NCBI RefSeq assembly: GCF_000143415.4
Contig: NW_003314261.1
Span: forward strand, 2,766,366 to 2,830,365
Length of the DNA: 64,000 nucleotides
From: Selaginella moellendorffii
Taxonomy: Eukaryota; Streptophyta; Lycopodiopsida; Selaginellales; Selaginellaceae
Direction: 5' to 3'
In this document: positions 46,207-58,016 of the stretch, in pieces
How the letters are laid out: every line of letters begins with the position of its first letter
Numbering within the stretch: the first letter of the stretch is position 1
The notes under the pieces: generated by a model
The model's input: only the letters and a program-made list of their open reading frames with translations
Told to the model about the DNA's origin: nothing
Database searches by the model: none
Translations under genes and position numbers: made by a program

Positions 46207-49200
46207 CAATTGCAGATGGCACAGAATCCTGGTATAAAAAATCCACAGATGCTAAAATAATAGGCTCATTAAAAACATGAGAAGAGAGCAAAGAAGGAAG
46301 AGGAGCTCGAGAAAGAGCATTAGCATCAACCATAGAACTCCCCAAGCGATGGACAACATCAAAAACATATATCTAAAATTTTAAAGCCCATCAAGCAATA
46401 TGACCAACCAAATTCTTCCACTTCAATAATTAAGTAATGACAACATGATTACCTTTTAGTAACATCCGAGAATAATATAAATATGCATGAAGTTTCTTGA
46501 AAGCCTAGATTGCTGCTAAACACTCCTTCTCTATCGTGGAGTAGTTTGCCTCCGCTGGTTGTAATGTATGGTTTATATATATGATGGGATGATGTTGACC
46601 AAGCACATTTGGGCTCTTTTGCACACCTCCAAGACCAAAATCAAAAGCATCCATGTGCAAAATGAAAACGTCGAGTGTAGTTATAATATACCAAAACTCG
46701 AGGAGTCGTCAATAGCTCTTTGAGATCCATGAATGCCCACTCATAGTCTACAAATCAGATAAAAAATGACATTAATGACTTTAGCAACGATCGCAACAAT
46801 GTAGTGCAATTAGAAAGATAATCCATAAAATAACCAAGATATTGCACTTTGCCCACGAAATGCTATACATCATTCATACACTTCAGAGTAGGAAATTTAA
46901 GAACAGCAATAAGTTTGTCAAGATCAACTTGCAAATCCTCACGAGAAATACGATAGTCGTGCCCTTAGACCCAAACACGAACTTCGACCACTTCAACTTT
47001 AAACCAACTTCTCATAGCTGATCCAACACTTTACAAACATCATAAATATGCTCTTCCCATGTCCCCTCCTAGTGGATCAAGACATCATTAATGAAGTGAG
47101 TAGTCATCTCTGGCATATCATAAAGAACCTTGTCCATTATCTACTGGAAAGTCGCTAAAATATTGTTCAAACCAAACAACATCAACAAGAACTCATATAA
47201 ACCAAATGATGTACGAAAAACAATCTTAAGAATATATCTTCTTCAGCCATCGGTACTTGCTAATACCCAAAAGAAAGATCAAGTTTGGTGAACTGACTTC
47301 TTCCTAGACGATCCAAGAGATTAACAATATGAGGGAGAGGGTATACATCTAGGATCATCACTTTTTTTAATGGATAATAGTTGATGTAGAAATGAATACT
47401 AGGCTTTGTCACAAGATGAAGTTCATATAACTAAAAACTCAGCAACTTTTGAATAATACCCTTTTCCAACATTTTTTTAACATTTACATGTAAAATCTTG
47501 ATTTCTTTGGGTGACTAACGACAAATAAAAACCTTGATTGGATGAGCATCCCTAGTTGGAATCATATGACGTGTGGCAATCTTGGCTTTAAACGATACGT
47601 CAAATTTAAAGAGATCTCTATACTCCTTCATGAGCCAGTCAACCACTACAACACTAAGATCGTCAGAGGGATCAAAAAAGGGAAGAGTAGAACAAAATGG
47701 AAACATAGGAAGAAATATTGGGGAGATAAAAGTAATGGAAGCAGAGGTAGAAATTGAGGAATGAAAAGATGCGGAAATGAGAGGAATGAATGAAATATAA
47801 GAAGGTATAAGACAAAAAGGAGAACCCTCAAAATCTATAGCATATTCTATTTCTCTCCTTTTAAACCAACTAAAAAAGGGGCAATTGCTTGATGAAAGAG
47901 CCCTTAGTGGCTATTTTATCCCTATTTATCCCACATAGTTCCAAAGATCTATTAGTGACAGTATATTTAAATCTCATTTTATAATCACATGCGCTATAAA
48001 GTCACACTTGGCATGATTGCACTGCAATCAATTTATACCAAGGATGAGGTCAAAAGCTTAATTTAGCACCACCCGCAATGACTACAACCAAAACTCAAGA
48101 TTGCCTATACGCACAATAAGGTCTGCCTCATCCCATGCACATGCATGTGTACGCCCGTTGCTATAAAGAATGAAAACTAACTCTATCACACGATGCAAAT
48201 GTAGACGACAACGTGTAGCAAAAGGTCGAGCAATAAAAGATAAACTCAAACTTGTATCAACTAACACGGAGAGAATAATAGGAGACCTCTTATTTTAAAA
48301 AAAACTTGGAAATAAACATTGGATGAACTGATGCCGAGTGATGATACTCTCAAAAGAAAGATGGAGGGGTCATTGATTTATTTGAGTAAGATCCCTCTGT
48401 TACTCACATAACTCCTTGTTTTTCATATGCATCTCAGTGTCTAGACCTTCCACTACAGTAGCACCAATAGGACATTGTTGATGCCAAAGTCTCCACCTAG
48501 AAAATGGAAGCCGCTAATCCGGAAAACATTGACAACGCCAATAAGTGTGACCAACTTCATCACATGCCCAACAACAAACATCACCACTATGACCACGTCA
48601 TCACTTTTGTCCTTGAACTCAAGCAGCAGCAGCATCAACCTCAATTGGAACAGGACTATCTCCCACAGGAAGTGGAGTTGAAGGATGTGTAGCGAGAAGT
48701 GGAAGAAGCAACATTTCATAACATTGTGCTAAGCGAAGGGCATCGTCAAGGGTGGTTAGAGCAAGTGCATACACAAGTTTTATAAGATCTTGATGAAGTG
48801 CTGGCCACAACATTTAGCTTTATCTGCTCCGACATATTTGGCTCCGTATAAAGCAAGAGGCTTTGGAAACGAATGCCAAATTGCATGACCGACTCAAATG
48901 GCCCTTGACAAAGGTGATGCAATTGTTGAAACACATTATCACAATTGTCCAAATACACATTTGAAGATGTCTGGGAGAGTACTCCAATTTTCACAAGTGG
49001 TTGCACTCAAACCATTGTACCACTACAATGCCATCCCTTAGAGACACATGGGAAACTCACATAAACATCAAGTATCATCCCAAGAATGATATATGGCAAT
49101 CACTGTAAAGTGATCGAACTAGTGGTACACATCATTCCTAGGATTCCTATGAAAAAACTTCGGCCAAACATGAGGATTGGCATCAAGAGCAGGAGGAGCT

Positions 49201-49551
49201 GTACCCGTGAATGCCACCATCAACTGAGTTTAGTTGTTTAACTGCAATCGTATAACATCAAACAATTGCACCAACTGCTGCTCTAGAGTCAAAGGAGGAG
49301 GAGACTATTACTTTGCCATAAAGATGAATGAAAAGGAAAGAGCAAAAGAAAAGAAATGAAAAAATCTAGAAGGAAAGGGAGATCTAAACACTGCAAAAGC
49401 TGAATCTAAACTAAAATCCCGGAAGGAAAGAATAAAAGAAAGGAAATAAAAAAAAGTTAGATTTAAACAATGCAAAAAGTTAGATCTAAACCAAAATCCC
49501 AAATCCAAGCACTCATCAAGGACAATCAAAAGTGCCCCTCACCCCCACCAA
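46207..49551 (-). pseudogene. Gag-pol remnant, family A copy 2
   Basis: Collinear with 3430-6589 of copy 1. RNase H/RT at about 46230-47460 and the RT N-terminal region (MKEYRDLFKFDV) at 47515-47706. Protease at 48000-48300. Gag with a zinc-knuckle remnant (CCxxGH area, 48500-48600) and capsid (RLAQCYEMLLLPLLATHPS, 48619-48813; FQQLHHLCQGPFESVMQFG, 48746-49006). Stops throughout. Confidence 0.78.
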
Positions 49552-49726
49552 TATGAGTGCATGGAATATGAGAAAGGAATATAGAAAATGTGCATATTAA
49601 TTAGCCTAAAAACCCTAGTTTATATATAGGAGTGAGTGGTCCGGATTGAAACTAATTTAACGCTACCAAAATCCCACTATGCTAATATTAGTATATGGCA
49701 TTGTAACTGTATACTTGGACCTCACA
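49552..49726 (-). repeat. Family A 5' LTR (copy 2)
   Basis: 175 bp, matches the 3' LTR at 11052-11228, ends CTCACA before TSD ATCT. Confidence 0.88.
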
Positions 49727-52700
49727 ATCTACTACTCAGACCCAAGTAAAACTAAGAAAAGAAATATTGTTATTAATATAAATTATAAATCAAAAAATGT
49801 TTTATAAGATTTATAAAGGTGTTCAATTTATTTGTATTAAGACTAAACTAACCCACACCTTAAGCATTATTTGGCTTAAAGATAAGCAATCTATATGGAA
49901 TTGCTATAATTACCCAATCAATACATCAGTAACTCTATCTATATATAAAGAAGAAAATTGTAAGACAGGCTAAGTGCCATCTTAATTATATTAACTAAAA
50001 AAGGCAAGGTTAAGTCAAAATAAAATTTAATCATAGTATCCAAGCTAGGAAACAATACCTAATGGTTTCACCACCTAAGCAACATCTCTTGTAGAATCAC
50101 CAACAGACTCAACAATTATGCCCTAAATAAACCCCAAGAGTTGTTGTTCTCATGCCCACACAATCCCTCCCAAGAGTTTTTGAGGAGCCAAAAAAAATTG
50201 ATAAGCAATGTAGGAGGGCCATAGACACAACATGCAATATTTTTTAAAATGTTGCCTGCTGTCCATGGCTTATGCCCCAGAAATTCTCTACCCCAGCACT
50301 TAGTCTCCACCCACAAATTCAAATGGTAAATGCTCACTAGAGAATTGAGTGCCAGTAACAAACTGAATCAATCAATTTCCTATGGCACTCCACTTTTGGA
50401 TAGCTATGGGACTCCACTTGGTGCTCCATTGCTCTAGAGTGTTGGCCATAGCACTCCACTAAGTGAGAACTTTTGCAAAAAGGATGGAAGAGAGCATATG
50501 CATGAGTTAAGCACAACAAATTCAATATGCCCATCCACAAACCCTAGAGCTCCTAAGCCTCCATCTTTGGTGTTAGGTGGCTGTTGACCACCTGTTGGTC
50601 GCCTCCTCTGCTACTTCTCCACAAACCCTGGAGCTCGTGGGCATCCATCTCTGTCGCTGGGCAATGCCTCATCTCTTGCTTCCCCTGGAAACTTTGTGGC
50701 TGGGATGAGCTGCGGTAAAAGGAGAATTTTTTATGCCTCCTGGGCCATGCAAACAGACAGGTCTTGCTCACACCTCCTCCTCTGGCCCAGGCCATGCCAT
50801 CAGCCCAAAACCTCGCAAAAATATTTCAAAAGGAAGTGCGGTAAGAAACTGATATTTACCAGGTTACCCTGCATCTAATGGCACCAATTAGCCAGATCAG
50901 GTGGCCCACAAAGTTTGGCAATTGCTCCTTATAATAGTAGATAGTCTAACACCACACTATACTATTATGTCTATTTTTCTCTATTTTAGCAATTTCTTAA
51001 CACTAAATGTTTTGTGGTCAAAAGAGAACATGTCTTTGCAAGATGAACTCACAGATTACTTTTGATATGTTCTAAAAGGTGATAGCTCTAAACTCAATGT
51101 CTATGTTGAGCAGAAGAAACCTGCTCAAGTCCTCTTCCACCACCTCTCTTCAATTTTTTCCTACCACTTTTTAGTGAGTCACTGAGAAAAACTTCATGTG
51201 TACCTTCTTTCTAGAGACATGGGAAGTTTCAAGATGCTATAAGGCACCATAGCATAACATGGTGCTCACCATCATCCATCTCTTCGAAAGCACAATGGAT
51301 ACACTAAGGCTCTATGTGTGAATTTATATGTATTGCTAAACTCTTCAAGTATATTAACATTGACCATAGAAGCACGCTCTGTTAGAAGTAAGAAACATAC
51401 TCTTTGCACCAGAAATTTACTTTTACTACTTATACAGCTAATTAGTGGTGCAAGTTAGCAGATTTTTGTGAGCATTTGGTGAGCATCCAAGGCAAGCAGT
51501 AAGTTTCCAGGTATGGACTATTCTTGATCACTAGTGTTTTGGAATTTTTGATGATAGGAAAAGTCTAGGATATCAACACTAAGGTGTTGGGGTTGGCACC
51601 CAATAAAGCTAGACATTCCATTTCTCAACCATTGGCAGATATAATGGTATATATGCATCATTTCTATAAAAGAATTCATCATCATAACTCCAGTCAAATT
51701 TTTCTTTTTCTTTACTCCTTAACCTTAAATAATGTTTAAGAGGAAATCTTAACCAAATTTAAGCTTAAGATTTCTAATACACTTTTGGTTAGTGTTTAAG
51801 ACTGCTATGCCAAAGGCTCTTAAATCAAACAAGAAGATGAGTAAAGTTTTTACAAGACCTCTTATAAACCTGAAGTTTGATATTTCTATGAAGAGGATCT
51901 TGAATGACAAAATTTAACACTGATTAGCTACCTCAAGATGTTCTTCACATCAGCCTTGGTTATTTGAGGGCAATATATAATTTTGATGATATATATCATA
52001 ATTTGGAAAAGATACTGTAGAACATTGGAAGTAGAACATCACTAGTTGAAACTGGTTAAAGAAATCTAGAAGTTGCAAAACCTCTCATTTCCACAGTTTA
52101 TAAGCATAGAATGACTAGAAACAAATTTGGTTGAGAGTGTTGTCACTCTTATGCTAGAACACCTGAAACCTCCCTCAACATTAAGTAGATGTCATAAGTA
52201 GAACTTTTATGCTCCATCTCTAATATGGTAAATTTAGAATCTGTTAGAACTTTTTATTTCTCTCATTCAGGCATTTACTTTCAATTTAATTATGTCGTAG
52301 TCAAGACTTGCAAACCTGTATAAGCGGAGCCAGCTTTTGATTAAATACAAATTCTTGCTTTCTAGAGTTTACAGCCATAGCTTTTAAGTGAACAATATGT
52401 TTACTTAAAGTTAATATTAAAATGCTTACTCTTGATGCTAAAGTGTCTAGATACAATTTTTAGTTTCTTTTCCTTTTATATTATTTTTATACTATTTAAA
52501 TAAAACGAAGAATGTAGAACAGATGTAGATTTAAGAGTAAAACTTAAAGCATTACATCTCAGCATGATATTACTTTCAAAGTGTTTGAAACTTGTACATA
52601 AACTTGATGGGTGGGGGCTATATTAGTTTTGAAAACTTCTTGAAGTTTCTGGGCTATGGAGAACACATTTTATAGTTTAATATATTAATTTGATGGCATT

Positions 52701-52795
52701 CATTTATACCAAGTTGAGTACTTATTAGTATATTAATTTATATAAACCATGTTACATTATTACCTTCATTCATCTGTGAATTTGAAATATCCATC
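49727..52795. other. AT-rich intergenic DNA, no gene recognised
   Basis: No conserved coding signal on either strand. 50340-50480 has repeated GCACTCCACT-like words. 50540-50690 holds two imperfect copies of a unit starting CCACAAACCCT (about 75 bp apart). The rest is featureless AT-rich sequence up to the LTR. Confidence 0.6.
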
Positions 52796-52970
52796 TATGA
52801 GGGCCAAGTGTACGGTTACGATGCCGTATACTAATATTAGCGTAGTGGGATTTTGGTAGCCGTCGGATTGGTTTCAATCTGGACCACTCGCTCCTGTATA
52901 GAAGCTAGGGTTTTTGGGCTAATTAAGATGCACATTTCTATATTCCCTTTCCATATTCTAAGCACTCACA
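52796..52970 (+). repeat. Family A 5' LTR (copy 3)
   Basis: TATGAGGGCCAAG to GCACTCACA, followed by TTGGTGGAGTTGAGGGG, the expected place of the primer site; I cannot name its tRNA. Confidence 0.88.
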
Positions 52971-53202
52971 TTGGTGGAGTTGAGGGGCATCTTTGATTGT
53001 CTTTGAGAAGTGCTTGGATTTGGGATTTTAGTTTAGATCTAGCTTTTGCATCGTCTAGATCTAGTTTTTTCCATTTCCTTTCTTTTGTTCTTTCTTTTCA
53101 GGGTTTTGGTTTAGATCTAGCTTTTTGCGTTGTCTAGATCTACCATTTCCTTCTAGCTTTTTGTCATTTCTCTTCTTTTGCTCTTTCTTTTTTGTTCATC
53201 TT

Positions 53203-54135
53203 CATGGCAGATCAGCAATCTCCTCCTTTGACTCTAGAGTAGTAGTTGGTACAATTGCTTGATGCTATGCACTTGCAATTGAACAACCAAACTCAGTTGA
53301 TGGCGGTGTTCACGGCACGTGGTACAACTCCTCTGCTCTTGGTGCCAATCCTCACGTTCGGCCGGAGTTCTTTCGCGGGAATCTTGGGGATGATGTGTAC
53401 CATTGGTTCGATCACTTCAGGGTGATTGCCACATATCATTCTTGGGATGATGCTCAACGGTTGCGTGAGTTTCCCATGTGTCTCCAAGGGACGGTGTTGC
53501 AGTGGTACAATGGTTTAAGCGCAGCCACTCGTGGGGATTGGAGTGTTCTCCCGGACGTCTTCAAACGCGCCTTCGGACATGCCGATGATTGTGATGATCC
53601 TTTCCAACAATTGCATCGTCTTCACCAAGGGCCATCTGAGTCGGTGATGCAATTTGGTGTTCATTTCTGAAGTCTTTTGCTTCGTGCGGAGCCAAATATG
53701 TCGGAGCGGATCAAGCTAGGAATGTTGTGGCCAGCACTTCGTCAAGATCTTGTCGGACTTGTGCATGCACTTGCTCCTGCCACCCTTAACGATGCTCTTC
53801 GCTTGGCACAACGTTATGAGACATCACCTCTTCCACTTCTCGCTACACGTCCTTCCGCTCCACTTCCTATGGGTGATGGTCCTGTTCCAATGGAGGTTGA
53901 TGTTGCTACTGCTCGAGTCCAAGGACAAGTGTGAGGACGTGGTCGTGGCCGTGATGTTCGCTGTTGGGCGTGTGATGAAGTTGGTCATACTTATTGGCGT
54001 TGCCGTCATTTTCCGGATTGGTGACCTCCATTTCCTGGATGGAGACCTTGGCATCAGCAACGTCCCATGGGTGCTGCTGCAGTGGAAGGTCTGGACACCG
54101 AGATGCATCCGGGAAATGAGGAGTCACGCGAGTAA
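53203..54135 (+). pseudogene. Family A gag with zinc knuckle
   Basis: Starts at ATG 53203 (MADQQSPPL). Capsid-like sequence follows from 53395: RVIATYHSWDDAQRLREF, LQGTVLQWYNGL and FQQLHRLHQGPSESVMQFG. After a TGA at 53668 and another at 53932 the frame continues into a CCHC knuckle (CWACDEVGHTYWRC). The two TGAs fit CGA-to-TGA mutations, the tandem TAGs at 53239-53244 fit CAG or TGG codons. Pol follows in another frame. Confidence 0.82.
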
Positions 54136-54161
54136 CGGAGGGACCTTGCGCGAATAAGTTA

Positions 54162-56140
54162 GTGACCCCTCCATATTTCTTTCAGGAGTATCATCAAGGG
54201 GTTCACTCAGCACCAGTTCATCCAGTGTTTACTTTCCAAACTCATTTTTATAACAAAAGGTCTCCTATTATTCTCTCCGTGTTGGTTGATATAAGTTTGA
54301 GTTTATCTTCTATTGCTCGACCTATTGCCACACGTTGTTGTTTACACTTGTGTCCTGCGGCGGAACTAGTTTTCATTCTTTATGGCAACGGCCGTACACA
54401 TGCATGTGCACGGGATGAGGTGGACCTAGTTGTGCATGTGGGCAATCTCGAGCTTGAGTTGCAGCCGTTGCGGGTGGTGCCGAGTCAAGCTTTTGACCTC
54501 ATTTTTAGTATGGATTGGTTGCAGCGCAATCATGCCAAGTGTGACTTTGAGGCTTCTCCCCCTTGTCTCATACTTCCTTATGTTTCATCCATTCCTCTCA
54601 CTTCCATACTTCTTTGTCCCTTTACTTCTACCTCTGCTTCCATTACTTTTGTTCTCCCACTCTTTCCTTTTGTATTTCCATCTTGTTCTGCTTTTCCCTT
54701 TTCTGATCCCTCCGACGATCTTTGTGTTGCAGCAGTTGACCGGCTCATGAAGGAGTATTCTGATCTCTTTGAATTTGACCTATTGTCTGGGGCCAAGATT
54801 GCCACACGTCATCCGATTCCAACCGGGGAAGCTCGTCCAATCAAGGTTCCTATTCGTCGTCAATCACCTAAGGAAATCAAGATTTTACGAGCAAACGTCA
54901 AGGAAATGCTAGAGAAGGGTGTTATTCGGAAGTCGCAGAGTCCTTGGGCATGTGAACCTCATCTTGTGACGAAGCTTGATGGGAGTATTCGTTTCTGCAT
55001 TGACTATCGTCTGTTAAACGAAGTGATGATCCCAGATGTGTATCCTCTTCCTCACACTGCTGATCTCTTGGATCGTCTGGGGCGAAGTCATTGGTTCACC
55101 AAGCTAGATCTTGCTTCTGGGTATTGGCAAGTACCGATGGCTGAAGAAGATATTCCTAAGACTGATTTTCATACACCATTTGGTTTGTACGAGTTCTTGG
55201 TGATGCCGTTTGGTTTGAACAATGCTCCAGCAACTTTCCAGCGGATGATGGACGAGGTTCTTTGCGATATGCCGGAGGTGATTGCTGACTTCATTGATGA
55301 TGTCTTGATCCACTCGGAGGGGACGTGGGAGGAGCACGTTCGTGATGTTTGTAAAGTGTTGGATCGGCTACACGACGTTGGTTTAAAGCTGAAGCAGTCA
55401 AAGTGCATGTTTGGGTCCAAGGACACAACTTATCTTGGGTACCGTATTTCTCATGAGGGTTTGCAAGTTGATCCTGACAAACTTGTGGCTGTTCTAAAGT
55501 TCCCTACTCCGAAGTGTGTGAATGATGTGTAGCGCTTTTTGGGTAAGGTGCAGTATCTCGGTCATTTTGTGGATCATCTTTCCGATCGCACTACACCATT
55601 GCGAGCGTTGCTGAAGTCATCAACGTCATCTTTCATCTGGTCTCTGGATTGTGAGCGGGCATTCGTGGATCTCAAAGAACTATTAACGACTCCTCCGGTT
55701 TTGGCATATCCTGACTACACTCGACTTTTTATTTTGCGCGTGGATGCTTCTGACATTGGTCTTGGAGGTGTGTTGATGCAAGAGAGCTCGAGTGTGCCTG
55801 ATCAGTGCCATCCCATTGCATACACAAGTCGTACATTACAACCAGCGGAGATGAACTACTCCACGACGGAGAAGGAGTGTTTAGCAGCAGTCTAGGGTTT
55901 CGAGAAACTTCATGCATATCTACATGGTTCTCGAATGTTACTTGAAGGTGACCATGCTACTGTTACTTCATTATTGAAGCGGAAGAACCTAGTTGGTCGT
56001 ACGGCTCGATGGGCTTTGAAGCTTCAGATATATGATTTCGATGTTGTTCATCACCCAGGGAGTTCTATGGCTAATGCTGATGCCCTTTCTCGAGCTCCTC
56101 TTCCTTCTCCACTCACTTCTCATGTTTCTGACGAACCTGT
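54162..56140 (+). pseudogene. Family A protease, reverse transcriptase and RNase H
   Basis: A frame of 456 codons to 55532, then the same frame after a TAG. Protease-like start (SVLVDISLSLSSIARP, triad degraded). RT with [48 protein letters not shown] and the catalytic FIDDVLIHS. RNase H with LRVDASDIGLGGVL, STTEKECLAAV, and the ending HHPGSSMANADALSR. Stops at 55530 (TAG for CAG) and 55893 (TAG for TGG) fit transitions. Confidence 0.9.
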
Positions 56141-57599
56141 TGTTCCAACATCTGTGGATTTTTTAGATGAGGATTCTGTGTCGTCGGCGGTTGCTGTCCT
56201 TGACATTCAGTGTCCACAAGGTGCAAAGCAAGATCTACCTTCTTTTGATGAGTTTCGCGAGGCTCAAAAGATTGAGCCGTGGATTCGGAGGCTTCGAGAT
56301 GAGTTTGAAAATCTTGCATCACTTGCTGATGACTTGCCTTTCCGGCATTTACATTCTCAATATCACCTTGACGATGGCCTTTTTTATTTTGTGGGGACGG
56401 ATCCTGATGATCATTTACGGCTGGTGGTGCTTTCGGTGTTTATTCCGCGGTTTCTCCATGCCTAACATGATTCTCCTGTTCTAGGTGGGCATATGGGACA
56501 CCGTCGTGTCACCGAGAAGCTACGTAGGTCTTTCTATTGGCCGGAGATGCGACGTGATATTATTCGGTATGTGCGTAGCTGCGTTTGGTGCCAAGCTCGT
56601 AATACTCCCCCTCATACTGCGGAAGGACAGTTGGAGTCAATTGCGGTTTCCCGTCCGTTTGAGTTAGTGGCGTTTGATCTTATGGGACCTTTTCCACGGT
56701 CGACTGCTGGCAATAAGTATGTTATTATTGCTTCTGACTACTTGACTCGTTGGGTGGAAGTTGGTGCTCTTGCTAGCATCTCTGCAACTGCTATTGGATA
56801 CTTCCTCCTCAATCGAGTGGTGTTCCAGCATTCTTGTCCAGAGCAGATTCTTTCGAATAATGGTCCCGCATTTATAGCTGAGGCATTTCATGTTTTGACG
56901 TCTTGGTTGGGATATGCCACACTTTCACGAGTGCTTATCATCCACAATCAGATGGTTTGGTGGAACGGCTTGTTTGGACATTCAAAGGGATGATTGCGAA
57001 GTATGTGAACTTTCAGTATTCGGATTGGGATGGTTATTTGCCGTCTCTTCGGTATGCATATGTTATAGGGGTGCAGAGTTCTGTTGGTGCTTCACCATAT
57101 AAACTCCTATATGGTCATGATCCAATATTACTAACGGAGTTGGGTTTACCTTCGCGATTGCCACGTGCTGCCGATGCTAGATCATGGGATCAGTATTTGA
57201 CGAGCATTCTTCCACTTGTCTTAGCAGAGTTTGCCGAACACTTAGGCCGTGTACAAGTGGGACAATAATAGCGCTACAACTCCCATCATCGTCCACCTGC
57301 GGAGTACAAAGTGGATGATTTGGTGTTAGTCCGTTTTCCCCATCTTACGGTATGTGGTTTATCTAAGGGGCTTCTTGTGCAATGGAAAGGACCGTATCGA
57401 GTGTTGCGGCAAATTGGACCACAAGTTTATGAGGTTCGGTATGACGTTCAGCAGGCCGATCCTCCAGAGATTGTGCATGTGTAACGGCTAAAACGCTTCG
57501 TACAAAGGGATCAGGAGGAGTTAATACCACCTACAGATCCACCGATGCCTTCTCCTGACATTCCTCCGGATCCCGGCCCATCTTCAAAAGAACCCTGAT
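56141..57599 (+). pseudogene. Family A integrase
   Basis: A linker, then the zinc-binding end (GHRRVTEKLRRSFYWPEM, CVWCQARN), the core with FDLMGPFPRS, and LSNNGPAF, where the second catalytic Asp has become Asn. A frameshift near 56905 moves the rest (YHPQSDGLVERL, YKLLYGHDPILL) to another frame. Two stops at 57267 and one at 57482 follow. The C-terminal tail is Pro-rich (PPMPSPDIPPDPGP) and lacks a chromodomain. Confidence 0.87.
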
Positions 57600-57630
57600 A
57601 GTCTTCCATTATCCCGAGAGGAGGGGATAA

Positions 57631-57805
57631 TGTGAAGGCCAAGTGTACAGTTACGATGCCGTATACTAATATTAGCGTAGTGGGATTTTAGTAGCTGTCA
57701 GATTGATTTCAATTTGGACCACTCGCTCTTGTATATAAGCTAAGGTTTTTGGGCTAATTAAGATGCACATTTTTGTATTCCCTTTTCATATTCTAAACAC
57801 TCACA
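57631..57805 (+). repeat. Family A 3' LTR (copy 3)
   Basis: TGTGAAGGCCAAG to ACACTCACA, directly after the polypurine tract. Only 211 bp from the stop codon of the neighbouring host gene. Confidence 0.9.
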
Positions 57806-58016
57806 CATCCTAATATCAAAAGTATCTACTTGACAATTTTTAAAATCATTATGATTTTCTTATTCTCTCCTCCCCAATCCAGCTTAGGGTGGAAAAATAT
57901 GTAGCAAAACCACAAAAATAGTGATTTGTTAGTACATTGTATGCACAAAGCTGACAATTATAAACGAAAAACAGGTTCCTTATCTTCAAAACTTTTGTCC
58001 AGCATTTGATACAAGG

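Larger units (their letters stand above)
11052..49726 (-). mobile_element. Family A gypsy element (copy 2) split by a 33.5-kb nested insertion
   Basis: The 3' LTR (11052-11228) and integrase part (11229-12663) lie left of the insertion. The remaining pol and gag (46212-49551) and the 5' LTR (49552-49726) lie right of it. The TSD ATCT flanks the whole (11048-11051 and 49727-49730). Subtracting 12669-46206 and its duplication leaves about 5.13 kb, the size of an intact family-A element. The sequence on both sides joins at the same point of the RNase H-integrase linker as copy 1 near 3430. This is the outermost layer of the nest. Confidence 0.88.
52796..57805 (+). mobile_element. Family A Ty3/gypsy retrotransposon, best copy
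   Basis: Two 175-bp LTRs (52796-52970 and 57631-57805), a polypurine tract GAGAGGAGGGGATAA at 57616-57630, a gag-pol region in the gypsy order (gag, protease, RT, RNase H, integrase), and a 4-bp TSD CATC (52792-52795 and 57806-57809). LTRs differ at about ten positions, mostly transitions. Stops and frame changes make it inactive. No chromodomain is seen after integrase. Confidence 0.93.
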
